Shown here: one piece after another, positions 35,028 to 43,989 of the stretch
Layout: each line of letters begins with the position of its first letter
How positions within the stretch are numbered: position 1 is the first letter of the stretch
Assembly (NCBI GenBank): GCA_963824475.1
Contig: CAWGPR010000003.1
Coordinates: 744,001 to 808,000 of the forward strand
Source: Roseiarcus sp963824475
GTDB taxonomy: Bacteria > Pseudomonadota > Alphaproteobacteria > Rhizobiales > Beijerinckiaceae
Direction of reading: 5' to 3'
Length of the DNA: 64,000 nt
Made by a program: the position numbers and the translations under genes
The notes under the pieces: model-generated
Told to the model about the DNA's origin: nothing
Database searches by the model: none
Seen by the model: only the letters and a program-made list of their open reading frames with translations

Positions 35028-35461
35028 CAATAAGCGGGTCTGTCCGCCTCCCAAGGGCGGACCAACGTGGAGAGAAGGCCGGCCAAGCGAGCGGCAGATC
35101 GTTGAGCCTTCGTAGAGGGGCCGCCCTGCGGCCCGGAGCTGCAAAGCGGCTAGTGTGCTAATCTCCATGCTGTCGAGTTCTAGCTATCTCCAGTGGAAGT
35201 TCCGCTGGCGATGAACGCCTCGATAGACCCGCCGAGTTGGGCGTCCCGGCCTCCCGATGTGAAGCGCGCAATGCGTCGCAGGGACCCATCGGAGGTCGAC
35301 GTCCCGGAATGAGACCGCAGAATTCCCATTGAAGCTTGCCTAAGAGACGGGATGCCGGAGGCCGCGGGGGCCTCTTGCTCGCGAGGAGGGTCTTGTCGTC
35401 GCCCGCCTCGGACCGTCGGCGAGGTTTGTCGTCTTCGATGGAAAAGGATCCGCCCCGCAGA
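35028..35461. other. 434-base gap after pqqA
   Basis: No convincing gene on either strand. It holds the pqqA 3' hairpin (35042-35062) and a small GAGGCC/GGCCTC stem (35358-35373). The promoter of the downstream ABC binding-protein gene is presumably here, though some read-through from pqqA is possible. Confidence 0.5.
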
Positions 35462-36709
35462 ATGATCACGTTTCAAGCAAAGCTTAACTGGCGCCAGGTT
35501 TCTTGCCGCCCTGGTTGGAAAGCGCTTTCCGCCCTTGTCGCCGCCGCTTTCGCTCTGGTCACGGGGTTGGTCCAGCCCGCCGACGCAGACACGCTTGCCG
35601 TCAAAGTCGGCGTCATCCACGAAGCCCATTCTCGCGAAACGATCTCGATCCTCGATATCCCTCCCGCGGACGACTTCATCGCCGGGGCGCGCATGGCGAT
35701 GGACGACAACAACACCACTGGCCGCTTCCTCGACCAATCCTTCTCGGTCGTCGACGCCAAGCTCGCGCCAGGCGAAGATCCGATCGCGCCGCTGAAAGAG
35801 ATGCTCGCCGACGGGGTGCGCTTTTTCATCGTCGATCTCCCGGCCGCCGAGGTTCTCGCGGTCGCCGACGCCGCCCGCCCCTCAGGCGCGCTGGTGTTTA
35901 ACGCGGGCGCGCCTGACGAGCGTCTGCGCGAGGAGGATTGCCGCGCGAATGTGATCCACGTCGCGCCGACGCGTTCGATGCTGACCGACGGCCTCGCGCA
36001 ATACCTGATCTGGAAGCAGTGGAGACGCTGGCTCCTGGTGGTCGGCTCGCATCCGGAGGACCAACTGCTCGCGGAGGCTTATCGACGCTCGGCGAAGAAA
36101 TTCGGCGCGAAAATCGTCGAGGAGCGCGTGTACCAGGACACCGGCGGAGGCCGGCGCTCGAACTCCGGCAGCGTCCAGGTTCAGCGGCAGATGCCGGTTT
36201 TCACCCAGAACGCCCCCGGTTACGACGTGCTCGTCGCAGCCGACGAAAACGACGTGTTCGCCGGCTATCTGCCCTATCGCACCTGGGATCCGCGACCGGT
36301 CGTCGGCTCGGCAGGATTGCGGCCGGTGAGCTGGGACCCCTCGCACGAACTCTGGGGCGCCGCGCAGTTGCAGAGCCGCTTCCAGCGCCTTTTCAAGCGC
36401 GGCATGAACGCGCGCGACAACCAGGCTTGGGTCGCCATGCGCCTGATCGGCGACGCCGTCGCGCACACCAAATCATCCGATCCCAAGACGATACACGACG
36501 ATATTCTGTCGCCGGGCTTTGCGCTCGGCGCGTTCAAGGGACAGGGGCTCACCGTGCGCGACTGGAACCAGCAGCTGCGCCAGCCGATCCTGCTCACCGA
36601 CGGCCGAGGCACGGTCTCGGTTTCGCCCCAGGAAGGTTTCCTGCATCAGACGTCGCAACTCGACACCCTTGGCCTCGATCGGCCGGAGACCAAATGCAAA
36701 CTTCACTGA
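35462..36709 (+). CDS. ABC substrate-binding protein of the PQQ-dependent alcohol dehydrogenase system (LutA-like)
   Basis: Periplasmic type-I-like binding protein of 415 residues, starting MITFQAKLNWRQVSCRPGWK with a signal peptide to about DADTLAVK. Core parts: VGVIHEAHSRETISILDIPP, DDFIAGARMAMDDNNTTGRF, LWGAAQLQSRFQRLF. The family is always found with a YVTN propeller, an ATPase and a permease near PQQ dehydrogenases. As I recall, the M. extorquens set is called LutA/B/E/F and is needed for lanthanide uptake. The stop overlaps the propeller start by 16 bases. Confidence 0.88.
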   Translation: MITFQAKLNWRQVSCRPGWKALSALVAAAFALVTGLVQPADADTLAVKVGVIHEAHSRETISILDIPPADDFIAGARMAMDDNNTTGRFLDQSFSVVDAKLAPGEDPIAPLKEMLADGVRFFIVDLPAAEVLAVADAARPSGALVFNAGAPDERLREEDCRANVIHVAPTRSMLTDGLAQYLIWKQWRRWLLVVGSHPEDQLLAEAYRRSAKKFGAKIVEERVYQDTGGGRRSNSGSVQVQRQMPVFTQNAPGYDVLVAADENDVFAGYLPYRTWDPRPVVGSAGLRPVSWDPSHELWGAAQLQSRFQRLFKRGMNARDNQAWVAMRLIGDAVAHTKSSDPKTIHDDILSPGFALGAFKGQGLTVRDWNQQLRQPILLTDGRGTVSVSPQEGFLHQTSQLDTLGLDRPETKCKLH

Positions 36710-37692
36710 AACGCTTGGGCCGCGCCGCCGGCGCGCTCGCCCTTCTGGCGAGCCTTGGCGCCCTTTCGGGCCCGGCCCAGGCGACGACTCGCCTATATCA
36801 CCAACGAGAAGGGCAATTCGATCTCGGTCATTGATCTCGATAAGCTTGAGGTCACGCGCACCATCAAGACCGGCCAAAGACCGCGCGGCATAGCGTTGAC
36901 CAAGGACGACGCGCTGATGTTCGTTTGCCTCGGCGACGACGATACGATTGCGGTTATCGACACAAAGACCCTCAAGGAGGTCGGCGAGCTGCCCTCCGGC
37001 CCCGATCCCGAGCAATTGCGCGTGAGCCCGGATGGGAAGCTCGTTTTCGTCGCCAATGAAAACGATGCGCTTCTGACCGCGATCGACATCGCGACCCGCA
37101 AAGTGGTCAGCGAATTTCCGGTCGGCGTCGAGCCCGAAGGGGTGGCGGTCAGCCCCGACGGCTCGATCGTGGTCAACACTTCCGAGACGACCAGCATGGC
37201 CCACCTCATCGACTGGCGGAACAAGAAGGCGGTGGCCAACATTCTGGTGCACCCCCGTCCGCGCTATGCTGAGTACAACAAGGACGGCTCGGAGCTGTGG
37301 GTGTCGTCCGAGGTCGGGGGAACGGTCAGCGTCATTGACCCGGTCAAGCACGTCATTGCGCAGACGATCACTTTCGAGGTGCCGGGACTCGCGAAGGAGC
37401 TGATCCAGCCGGTCGGCATTCGTTTCAGCGCCGACGGCAAGCTGGCGTTCGTCGCGTTGGGTCCCGCCAATCGCGTCGCGGTCATCGACGCAGGCGACCA
37501 AGCAGGTGACCAAATATCTGCTGGTCGGCCAGCGCGTCTGGCAACTGGCGCTGACGCCGGACGGCAAGTATCTCCTGTCGACCAACGGCGTCTCGAATGA
37601 CGTATCGGTCATCGACGTGGCCGCGCTTAAGGTGATCAAATCGATTCCGGTCGGTTCGTTTCCTTGGGGCGTCGCGATCTGCGAAACAATGA
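36694..37692 (+). CDS. PQQ-associated YVTN beta-propeller protein (LutB-like), interrupted by +1 frameshifts
   Basis: Exported beta-propeller of about 330 residues. The signal peptide begins at 36694 (MQTSLKRLGRAAGALALLAS). The propeller (AYITNEKGNSISVIDLDKLE and later IDTKTLKEVG, VSPDG repeats) is one base out of frame from about 36785. A second shift near 37493 moves VTKYLLVGQRVWQLALTPDG into a third frame. A third near 37678 would give an ordinary end with an ATGA overlap to the ATPase at 37689. All three need removal of one base. Without the third, the propeller runs straight into the ATPase. Role: partner of the neighbouring ABC transporter. Confidence 0.82.
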
Positions 37693-38468
37693 CCGTCGTC
37701 GCCGAGGCGACCTCGAGGGCGACCGTCAGCGCGCTCTCGGTCGAGAACGTGTCCCACGCCTATGGCGCGCGGATCGCGCTCGATGACGTGAGCTTCGACG
37801 TTGCGCCGGCCAGTTTCACCGTCTTGTTGGGCCTGAACGGCGCGGGCAAGAGCACGCTGTTCTCGGTGATCACCCATCTCTATGTGAGCCGATCGGGCGC
37901 AGTGCGCATTTTCGGACGCGACGTCGCGCGTAAGAGCGGCGCCGCTCTCGCCCTCCTCGGCGTCGTGTTTCAGCAGCGCACGCTCGATCCCGATCTCAGC
38001 GTGGCGCAGAACCTCGCCTATCACGGCGCCTTGCATGGCATCGGCCGGCGGGAGACGCGCGCGCGAGGCGCGATCCAACTCGCCCGCGTCGGTCTCGCCG
38101 ACCGGGCCGGCGACAAGGTGCGCTTTCTTTCCGGCGGTCAGATGCGGCGGGTCGAGATCGCCCGCGCGCTCCTGCATCGGCCACGCATGCTGCTGCTCGA
38201 TGAGCCGACGGCGGGGCTCGACATCAAGGCGCGGGCCGGGATTCTCGAGGTCGTGCGGGGTCTGGTCGCCGACGAAGGGATCGGCGTCCTTTGGGCCACC
38301 CATCTGGTCGACGAGATTCGCGACGACGATCATGTGATCGTGCTGCACAAGGGCCGCGTGCTTGCTGATGGCCCGTCGCGTTCGATCGTCAGTGCGGCGG
38401 GCGCGCGTTCGATCGGCGAGGCGTTCACGTCATTGACAGACGGCGGCGCGGAAGGAGGCGAAGGGTGA
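37689..38468 (+). CDS. ABC transporter ATP-binding protein of the PQQ-associated system (LutE-like)
   Basis: ABC ATPase of 259 residues. Walker A is LGLNGAGKSTLF, the Q-loop GVVFQQRTLDPDLSV, the signature FLSGGQMRRVEIARAL, Walker B MLLLDEPTAGLD, and the H-loop WATHLVDEI. It belongs to the export-type family associated with PQQ alcohol dehydrogenases. The ATG at 37689 is preferred; the open frame continues upstream into the propeller gene, probably because of a sequence insertion. The stop overlaps the permease GTG start. Confidence 0.92.
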   Translation: MTVVAEATSRATVSALSVENVSHAYGARIALDDVSFDVAPASFTVLLGLNGAGKSTLFSVITHLYVSRSGAVRIFGRDVARKSGAALALLGVVFQQRTLDPDLSVAQNLAYHGALHGIGRRETRARGAIQLARVGLADRAGDKVRFLSGGQMRRVEIARALLHRPRMLLLDEPTAGLDIKARAGILEVVRGLVADEGIGVLWATHLVDEIRDDDHVIVLHKGRVLADGPSRSIVSAAGARSIGEAFTSLTDGGAEGGEG

Positions 38469-39301
38469 GCGACGCCATCCTTGAGAGCGAGCGGCCGTTC
38501 GGCTGGACGCAGCGCCTGATCTGCCTCTACGGCATCGTATGGCGGGAGAGCCTGCGTTTTCTTCACCAGCGCGAGCGCTTCATCTCCGCGCTGGTGCGCC
38601 CGATGGTCTGGCTGTTCATTTTCGCCGCCGGGTTTCGCCAGACGCTCGGCGTTTCGATCATGCCCCCCTACGATACTTATGTCCTCTACGAGGTCTACAT
38701 CACGCCGGGACTGATCGCCATGATCCAGTTCTTCAACGGCATGCAATCCTCACTCTCGATGGTCTATGACCGTGAAATGGGCAGCATGCGCATGCTGCTG
38801 GTCAGCCCCGCGCCGCGCTGGTTTCTCCTGACGTCGAAGCTGATCGCGGGCGTCGTGGTCTCGATTCTGCAAGTCTACGCCTTCCTTGTCGTCGCCTATT
38901 TCTGGGAGATCGAGCCGCCGACCTGGTGGGGCTATCTGACGGTGCTGCCGGCGCTGGCGTTGTCCGGTCTGATGCTCGGCGCGCTCGGCATGCTTCTGTC
39001 CTCGCTCATCAAGCAACTCGAGAATTTCGCTGGGGTGATGAACTTCGTCATTTTTCCGATGTTTTTCGCCTCCTCCGCGCTCTATCCGCTGTGGCGCGTG
39101 CAGCAGGGAAGCCCTTGGCTGGCGACCGTCTGCCAGCTCAATCCCTTCACCTATGCGATCGAATTGATCCGCTTCGCCTTCTATGAGCAGGTCAATTGGC
39201 TGGCGCTCGGGGTCGTGGCGGGCTGTACCGCGGCGTTTCTCGGCGGCGCCGTGATCGCCTACGATCCGGCGCGCGGCATGCTGATGCGCAGGGGCGGATG
39301 A
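38465..39301 (+). CDS. ABC-2 type permease of the PQQ-associated system (LutF-like)
   Basis: Membrane protein of 278 residues with about six helices (for example PMVWLFIFAAGF, LIAGVVVSILQVYAFLVVAY, VMNFVIFPMFFASSALYPLW). It is of the ABC-2 family that pairs with the preceding ATPase. GTG start inside the end of the ATPase gene (GTGA overlap). ABC-2 permeases usually export, so the direction of transport for lanthanide-related cargo is an open point. Confidence 0.9.
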   Translation: MSDAILESERPFGWTQRLICLYGIVWRESLRFLHQRERFISALVRPMVWLFIFAAGFRQTLGVSIMPPYDTYVLYEVYITPGLIAMIQFFNGMQSSLSMVYDREMGSMRMLLVSPAPRWFLLTSKLIAGVVVSILQVYAFLVVAYFWEIEPPTWWGYLTVLPALALSGLMLGALGMLLSSLIKQLENFAGVMNFVIFPMFFASSALYPLWRVQQGSPWLATVCQLNPFTYAIELIRFAFYEQVNWLALGVVAGCTAAFLGGAVIAYDPARGMLMRRGG

Positions 39302-39383
39302 TGCTCGGCGGAGTCCAGAGAACGCTATGATCAAACGATTGGTAACTGCCAAGGCTGGACTTTGGAACGGTCTCGCCTCAACT

Positions 39384-39502
39384 GACCTCATGCTGAGGAG
39401 CCGCGCGGAAGCGCGGCGTCTCGAAGCATGCTCCAGCTCCCGGCTCCGTAAGTGCGCACGGGAACGTCCTTCGAGGCCGCTTCGCGGCGCCTCAGGACGA
39501 GG
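39384..39502. repeat. Rhizobiales-type intergenic palindromic repeat
   Basis: An imperfect long inverted repeat: the left arm begins CCTCATGCTGAGGAGCCGCG at about 39386 and the right arm ends GCGCCTCAGGACGAGG at about 39502. Each arm has its own small hairpins. Its form resembles dispersed palindromes common between genes in Rhizobiales genomes. It separates the LutF-like gene from the next ABC operon. Confidence 0.65.
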
Positions 39503-39521
39503 GGGTTGGGAGTTGAAACAC

Positions 39522-40490
39522 ATGCTCATCGCCGCCCTCGCTTTCGCCGCAAGCGCCTATTTGGCGTCCGGCGCCGAAGCCGCCGATCGCCTGCGCATCG
39601 CGATCCAGAAAACCGGAACGGCGTCGTGGGAGATCGAGGTGATCAAGGCGCGCGGGCTCGACAAGGCCGCGAATCTGGACATCGAGACGACCGAGCTGGC
39701 TTCCACCGAGGCTGGCAAGATCGCGCTCCAGGGCGGCGCCGCCGATATGGTCGTCGCGGACTGGCTTTGGGCGGCGCGCGAACGGGCGCTTGGCGACAAG
39801 CTCCTGTTCACGCCCTATTCGAGCGCGCTGGGCGCGGTGATGGCGCCGAAGGATTCGCCCGTCCACACAGTCGCCGATCTCTCCGGCCGATCCATTGGCG
39901 TCGCCGGCGGGCCGCTCGACAAGAGCTGGCTCATGTTGCGGGCCGTGGCGCTCGGCGGGGGGCTCGACCTCGCCAAGGACGCGCGGCCGTCATATGGCGC
40001 GCCGCCGCTCATCGCCGAGAAGCTTGCCGAGGGCGAGACCGAGACGGCGCTCGAATTCTGGAATTTCTGCGCCGATCTCGAGGGGCGCGGCTTCCGTCGC
40101 GCGATCGAAATGGCCGACGTCGAGAAGGCGCTCGGCGCGAGCGGCCCAGTTTCGATGGTCGGCTATGTGTTCAGCGAAGCCTTCGCCGCTTCGCACAAGG
40201 ACGCTCTCAAGCGCTTTTTCGCCGCGACGATTGAGGCGCGCAAAATCTTAGGCGAAGATCCAAGCGCCTGGGCGCCGATCAAGGCGCGGCTCCGCCTGAA
40301 AGACGATACGGCGCTCGCGGTCTATCGCCAACGCTATCTCGAAGGCGTGCCGAAGCGAACCGTCGCCGAGGAGGCCGCTGACGCGCGGATCCTCTATCGG
40401 CGGCTCGTGGAGGTCGGCGGCCCAGAGCTGGTCGGCGAGGCCAAGGAACTCGACGCCGGTCTCTTCTACGATCCCGCGGCGAGCGAATAG
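39522..40490 (+). CDS. NMT1/SsuA-type ABC substrate-binding protein
   Basis: Periplasmic binding protein of 322 residues with a signal peptide (MLIAALAFAASAYLASGAEA). The pattern DRLRIAIQKTGTASWEIEVI, LASTEAGKIALQGGAADMVV and SGRSIGVAGGPLDKSWLMLR matches nitrate/sulfonate/taurine-type binding proteins. The ATG at 39522 sits 8 bases after GGGAG. First gene of a three-gene ABC operon; the substrate is unknown, and proximity to PQQ/C1 genes hints at a methylotrophy-related solute. Confidence 0.87.
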   Translation: MLIAALAFAASAYLASGAEAADRLRIAIQKTGTASWEIEVIKARGLDKAANLDIETTELASTEAGKIALQGGAADMVVADWLWAARERALGDKLLFTPYSSALGAVMAPKDSPVHTVADLSGRSIGVAGGPLDKSWLMLRAVALGGGLDLAKDARPSYGAPPLIAEKLAEGETETALEFWNFCADLEGRGFRRAIEMADVEKALGASGPVSMVGYVFSEAFAASHKDALKRFFAATIEARKILGEDPSAWAPIKARLRLKDDTALAVYRQRYLEGVPKRTVAEEAADARILYRRLVEVGGPELVGEAKELDAGLFYDPAASE

Positions 40491-40493
40491 GAC

Positions 40494-41234
40494 GTGGCGA
40501 CGCGTCTCATCTCGCTCATTGCGCTGCTTGGCGTGTGGCAGATCGCCGCGCATTTCGGCAATCCGCGCTTGCTTCCGGGCCCCATGGCGGTGTTCACGAC
40601 GATGAAGTCCGAGGCCGCGTCGGGAGCGCTGTTCGCAGCGCTCGGCGTCACGCTCGCCCGCGTCGCAGCGTCGTTCCTGCTCGCGATGGCGGCAGGATCG
40701 GCGATCGGCTACGCGATGGGACGCAATGCGCTGTTTGATCGCGCGGCGGACCCGTGGGTTATCGTGCTCTTGAACCTGCCTGCGCTTGTCATCATCGTGC
40801 TCGCTTATATCTGGGTAGGCCTCAACGAAGCGGCGGCGATCGGCGCCGTGGCGCTCAACAAATTGCCGGTCACGGTCGTCACCATACGCGAGGGCGTGCG
40901 CGCGCTCGACGCAAGGCTCGACGAAATGGCGCGCGTGTTCGGCTTTTCGCCACTGAAGCGGCTTTCCCATGTCGTTGCGCCGCAACTCGCGCCCTATTTC
41001 GCCGCCGCGACCCGTGCGGGCTTGTCGCTCGTCTGGAAGATCGTGCTGGTGGTCGAGTTGATGGGGCGACCGAACGGCGTGGGGTTCGAAATCAATACCG
41101 CGTTCCAGTTGTTCGACGTTGCGCTCCTGCTCGCCTATGCCCTGCCCTTCACGGCGATCATGCTCATCATCGAAACGCTCATGGTGCAACCCTTTGAACG
41201 TCATGTCTCGCGTTGGCGACCGCGCGCGGCTTGA
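40494..41234 (+). CDS. ABC transporter permease, SsuC/TauC type
   Basis: Inner-membrane permease of 246 residues with a GTG start three bases after the previous stop. Several hydrophobic helices are visible, and the EAA-type cytoplasmic loop is ALDARLDEMARVFGFSPLKR. It forms a transporter with the flanking binding protein and ATPase, whose gene overlaps its 3' end by 32 bases. Confidence 0.9.
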   Translation: MATRLISLIALLGVWQIAAHFGNPRLLPGPMAVFTTMKSEAASGALFAALGVTLARVAASFLLAMAAGSAIGYAMGRNALFDRAADPWVIVLLNLPALVIIVLAYIWVGLNEAAAIGAVALNKLPVTVVTIREGVRALDARLDEMARVFGFSPLKRLSHVVAPQLAPYFAAATRAGLSLVWKIVLVVELMGRPNGVGFEINTAFQLFDVALLLAYALPFTAIMLIIETLMVQPFERHVSRWRPRAA

Positions 41235-41931
41235 AGCGCGCGTCGCGAAAAAATCCTTCCGAACCGCCTCGGGACAGAGCGTTCCGGTGATCGCCGATCT
41301 TGCCTTCGCGCTCGTGGAAGGCGAGACCGGCGCGCTGATCGGGCCGTCCGGCTGCGGCAAGTCGACGCTGATGCGCATTCTCGCCGGCCTCGACCGCAAT
41401 TTCGAGGGCTCGGTCCACGTCCCGGCGCACGGCCGCGTCGGCATGGTTTTTCAGGAGCCGCGGCTCTTGCCGTGGCGCAGCGTCGAGGACAATGTGCGGC
41501 TCGCCGCGCCGGACGCCACCGAAGCCGAGGTCGCCGCCCTGTTCGCCGCGCTCGGCCTCTCCGAGCACCGCACGCATTTTCCAGGCGAGCTCTCGGTCGG
41601 TCTCGCGCGCCGCGCGGCGCTAGCGCGCGCGTTCGCCGTTCGCCCGACCTTGCTCTTGCTCGACGAGCCGTTCGTTTCGCTCGATGCGCCGCTCGCCCGG
41701 CAGTTGCAGCGCGATCTGGCGCGGCTGGTCGAAAGCCGTCGCATGATCACCGTGCTCGTCACTCACGACGTCGACGAGGCGGTTGCGCTTGCCGATCGAA
41801 TCTTCGTGCTTTCCGCGCGCCCTGCGCATGTGGTGGGCGAAATCCGGGTCGAAAGCCCGCGCTCGGCGATGAGCGGCGAGGAGAGCCAGGCGCTCGCGGC
41901 GCGGATCGAGGCGCTGCGGGGGGCGGGCTGA
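41203..41931 (+). CDS. ABC transporter ATP-binding protein, SsuB/TauB type
   Basis: ABC ATPase of 242 residues: Walker A IGPSGCGKSTLMRIL, Q-loop GMVFQEPRLLPWRSV, a slightly unusual signature LSVGLARRAALARAF (LSVG in place of LSGG), Walker B LLLLDEPFVSLD and H-loop VTHDVDEAV. The ATG at 41203 overlaps the permease 3' end. Third gene of the operon; a palindromic hairpin follows. Confidence 0.9.
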   Translation: MSRVGDRARLEARVAKKSFRTASGQSVPVIADLAFALVEGETGALIGPSGCGKSTLMRILAGLDRNFEGSVHVPAHGRVGMVFQEPRLLPWRSVEDNVRLAAPDATEAEVAALFAALGLSEHRTHFPGELSVGLARRAALARAFAVRPTLLLLDEPFVSLDAPLARQLQRDLARLVESRRMITVLVTHDVDEAVALADRIFVLSARPAHVVGEIRVESPRSAMSGEESQALAARIEALRGAG

Positions 41932-41993
41932 ATCACTCGGGCGCTCGGAGCCTTAAATCGGAAATGTTGAAGGGATCGTGGCGCAGCGGCGGT

Positions 41994-42043
41994 GGCTCTG
42001 AATTGCTTCCCCCCGGGCGCCAAAGCCCGGGGGTCGCAATGAC
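41994..42043. repeat. Palindromic repeat, likely bidirectional terminator
   Basis: A 9-bp stem CCCCCGGGC / GCCCGGGGG (42010-42018, 42025-42033) is flanked by AATTGCTTC on the left and GTCGCAATGACGG on the right. These flanks are familiar from dispersed Rhizobiales repeats. It lies between the converging ABC ATPase and pterin dehydratase genes, so it probably ends both transcripts. Confidence 0.6.
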
Positions 42044-42050
42044 GGCAGGG

Positions 42051-42437
42051 TCACTTGTCGTCGTACTTGATGTAGGCGAACCGCTGATCGCCCGTGGGCG
42101 TCCCCTCGAGCGCGCCGCCCTCCTTGCCGGGACGCCACGAGACGAAGTCCTCGATCTTGCGCGCAAGTTCGAAGTCCTTGTCGGTGATTCCCTTGGCGCT
42201 ATGATTTTTCAATTTCACCTCAACCCACGCATAGGACGCGGCGATATCGGGATGATGCCAGGCGGCCTCTGCGAGGTGGCCGACCGCGTTGATCACCATC
42301 AGCGTGCCCTTCCAGCTCGAGGTGCGGAAAGTCCGTCTGATCCAGCCGTTTTCGTAGCGCCAATGCGGGAGCTCCTGTTCAAGCCGCGCCTCGATCTCGC
42401 CTGGTTCATAGACGCGCTCTTTCGATTCTGGGCTCAT
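42051..42437 (-). CDS. Pterin-4a-carbinolamine dehydratase family protein
   Basis: Small protein of 128 residues with the family active-site pattern AWHHPDIAASYAWVEVKLKN and helices on both sides. It dehydrates pterin carbinolamines; in methylotrophs such proteins occur near C1 and pterin genes. The start is set at 42437 (MSPESKERVYEPGEIEARLE), giving normal family length; the longer in-frame reading reaches into the next gene. Confidence 0.88.
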   Translation of the reverse strand: MSPESKERVYEPGEIEARLEQELPHWRYENGWIRRTFRTSSWKGTLMVINAVGHLAEAAWHHPDIAASYAWVEVKLKNHSAKGITDKDFELARKIEDFVSWRPGKEGGALEGTPTGDQRFAYIKYDDK

Positions 42438-42565
42438 GACGTTCCTCCGATCAGCAGGCGGCGACGCCCGCGCGGCTCCCGGCAAAAAGCGGCGTGCGGG
42501 GACACCGATCGCATGTCCGACCCATATCAGCAGCGCTTCGACCGCCCGTCCAGACCCAAATCCCG

Positions 42566-43789
42566 TCACTTCACGAGCGGGCAGCCGCCTTGGTCAAGCG
42601 GCCGGAACGCGGCCTCGGGCGGGATCGTCTCGATCAGATCGTAGACATCATACCGGCTCTTCGATTGCTGCGGCGCCTTGACCTTGAACACATACATCGT
42701 GTGCGTCGCGCGCCCGTCGGCGCGCACGACGACAGGACCGAAGAGCGGATCGTCGATCGGCGACTTCTTCATCTCAGCCAGCACCCGGTCGCCTTCAATG
42801 GTCCCCGCCGCCTTGACGGCGCGCAAATACGCCAGCGTCGCCGAATAGGCCGCGGCCTGGTCCTCGGTCGGCATTTTGCCGCCCATTCGTTCCGCGAAAC
42901 GCGCGCTGAAAGCACGAGTCGAATCGTTGAGATCCCAATAGAACGCTTCCGACAGAATGAGGCCCTGCGCCGCGTTCAGTCCAAGCGCGTCGATGTCGGT
43001 CACCTGCAGGAACAGCGCCGCAAGCCGCCGGTCGGGTCCGACGACCTGAAACTCGGACGCCTGGCGGATGGCGTTGATCGCGTCGGCGCCGGTGTCGGCG
43101 AGAGCGATCACCTTGGCGCCTGATGCTTGCGCTTGTAGCAGATAGGAGCCGAAATCGGTCGCGCCGAGCGGATGCGAAACGGAACCGAGCACCGAGCCGC
43201 CCGCCTTCTGGATCGCCTCGGTCGCGTCGCGCTGCAAAGCCTTGCCAAGGGCATATTCGAAGCTGATGAAGAACCAGGTCGCACCGCCGGTTTTGGTGAT
43301 CGTGCGGCCGATGGCCGAACCGAGCGCCCAAGTGTCGAGAGCCCATTGGACCGTAGTCGGTTGACAGAATTTTCCCGTCAAGTCGGAGGTCGCGGTCGCG
43401 GAGGCGAGCATCGTGCGATTCTTCTCGCGCATGAGGGTGTTGACGGCGAGACCGACGCCGGAATTGGCGAGGTCGACGATCGCATCGACGCCCTCCTCGT
43501 CAACCCACCGCCGCGCAATCGCGACCCCGATGTCGGGCTTGTTTTGGTGATCAGCGGAAACGATCTCGACCTTGAGGCCGCCGGCCTCCTTGGCGAAGTC
43601 CTCGGCCGCGAGCTCCGCGCCGACCAGCGACCCTTTGCCGACCTGATCAGCGAACGGACCGGAGAAGTCGCTCAACACGCCGATCTTGATCGTGCCGCCC
43701 GGAATTTGCGCCGACGCGTCCATGGTCAAGCTGGTCAGCGCCGCAGCAGCGAATGAGGCGCGCAAGAGCGACCGCGTGAATGCAGGCAT
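42566..43789 (-). CDS. Orphan ABC substrate-binding protein, branched-chain amino acid/urea type
   Basis: Periplasmic Leu/Ile/Val-type binding protein of 407 residues with a signal peptide (MPAFTRSLLRASFAAAALTS). Core parts: GTIKIGVLSDFSGPFADQVG, ADHQNKPDIGVAIARRWVDE, LADTGADAINAIRQASEF. No permease or ATPase gene of this family lies next to it, so it either works with components elsewhere or in another role. It lies 128 bases upstream of the pterin dehydratase, same strand. Confidence 0.85.
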   Translation of the reverse strand: MPAFTRSLLRASFAAAALTSLTMDASAQIPGGTIKIGVLSDFSGPFADQVGKGSLVGAELAAEDFAKEAGGLKVEIVSADHQNKPDIGVAIARRWVDEEGVDAIVDLANSGVGLAVNTLMREKNRTMLASATATSDLTGKFCQPTTVQWALDTWALGSAIGRTITKTGGATWFFISFEYALGKALQRDATEAIQKAGGSVLGSVSHPLGATDFGSYLLQAQASGAKVIALADTGADAINAIRQASEFQVVGPDRRLAALFLQVTDIDALGLNAAQGLILSEAFYWDLNDSTRAFSARFAERMGGKMPTEDQAAAYSATLAYLRAVKAAGTIEGDRVLAEMKKSPIDDPLFGPVVVRADGRATHTMYVFKVKAPQQSKSRYDVYDLIETIPPEAAFRPLDQGGCPLVK

Positions 43790-43989
43790 GGGCGATCCTC
43801 CTCAGTGTGGCCAGGACGCCAAAACCGGATAGCGCCGGACTCGAGGTCATACTGCGATGATCGGGCCCACCGGACAAGCCCAACGCAGCAGCCCAGGGGC
43901 GGCGCCGATGTGCGACCATGCCTTGCGGGAGCTTCGCGCCCGAATAGCCCGGAGCGCGAGTGAAGCCACGAATCAGAGGCTTCTCTTAT

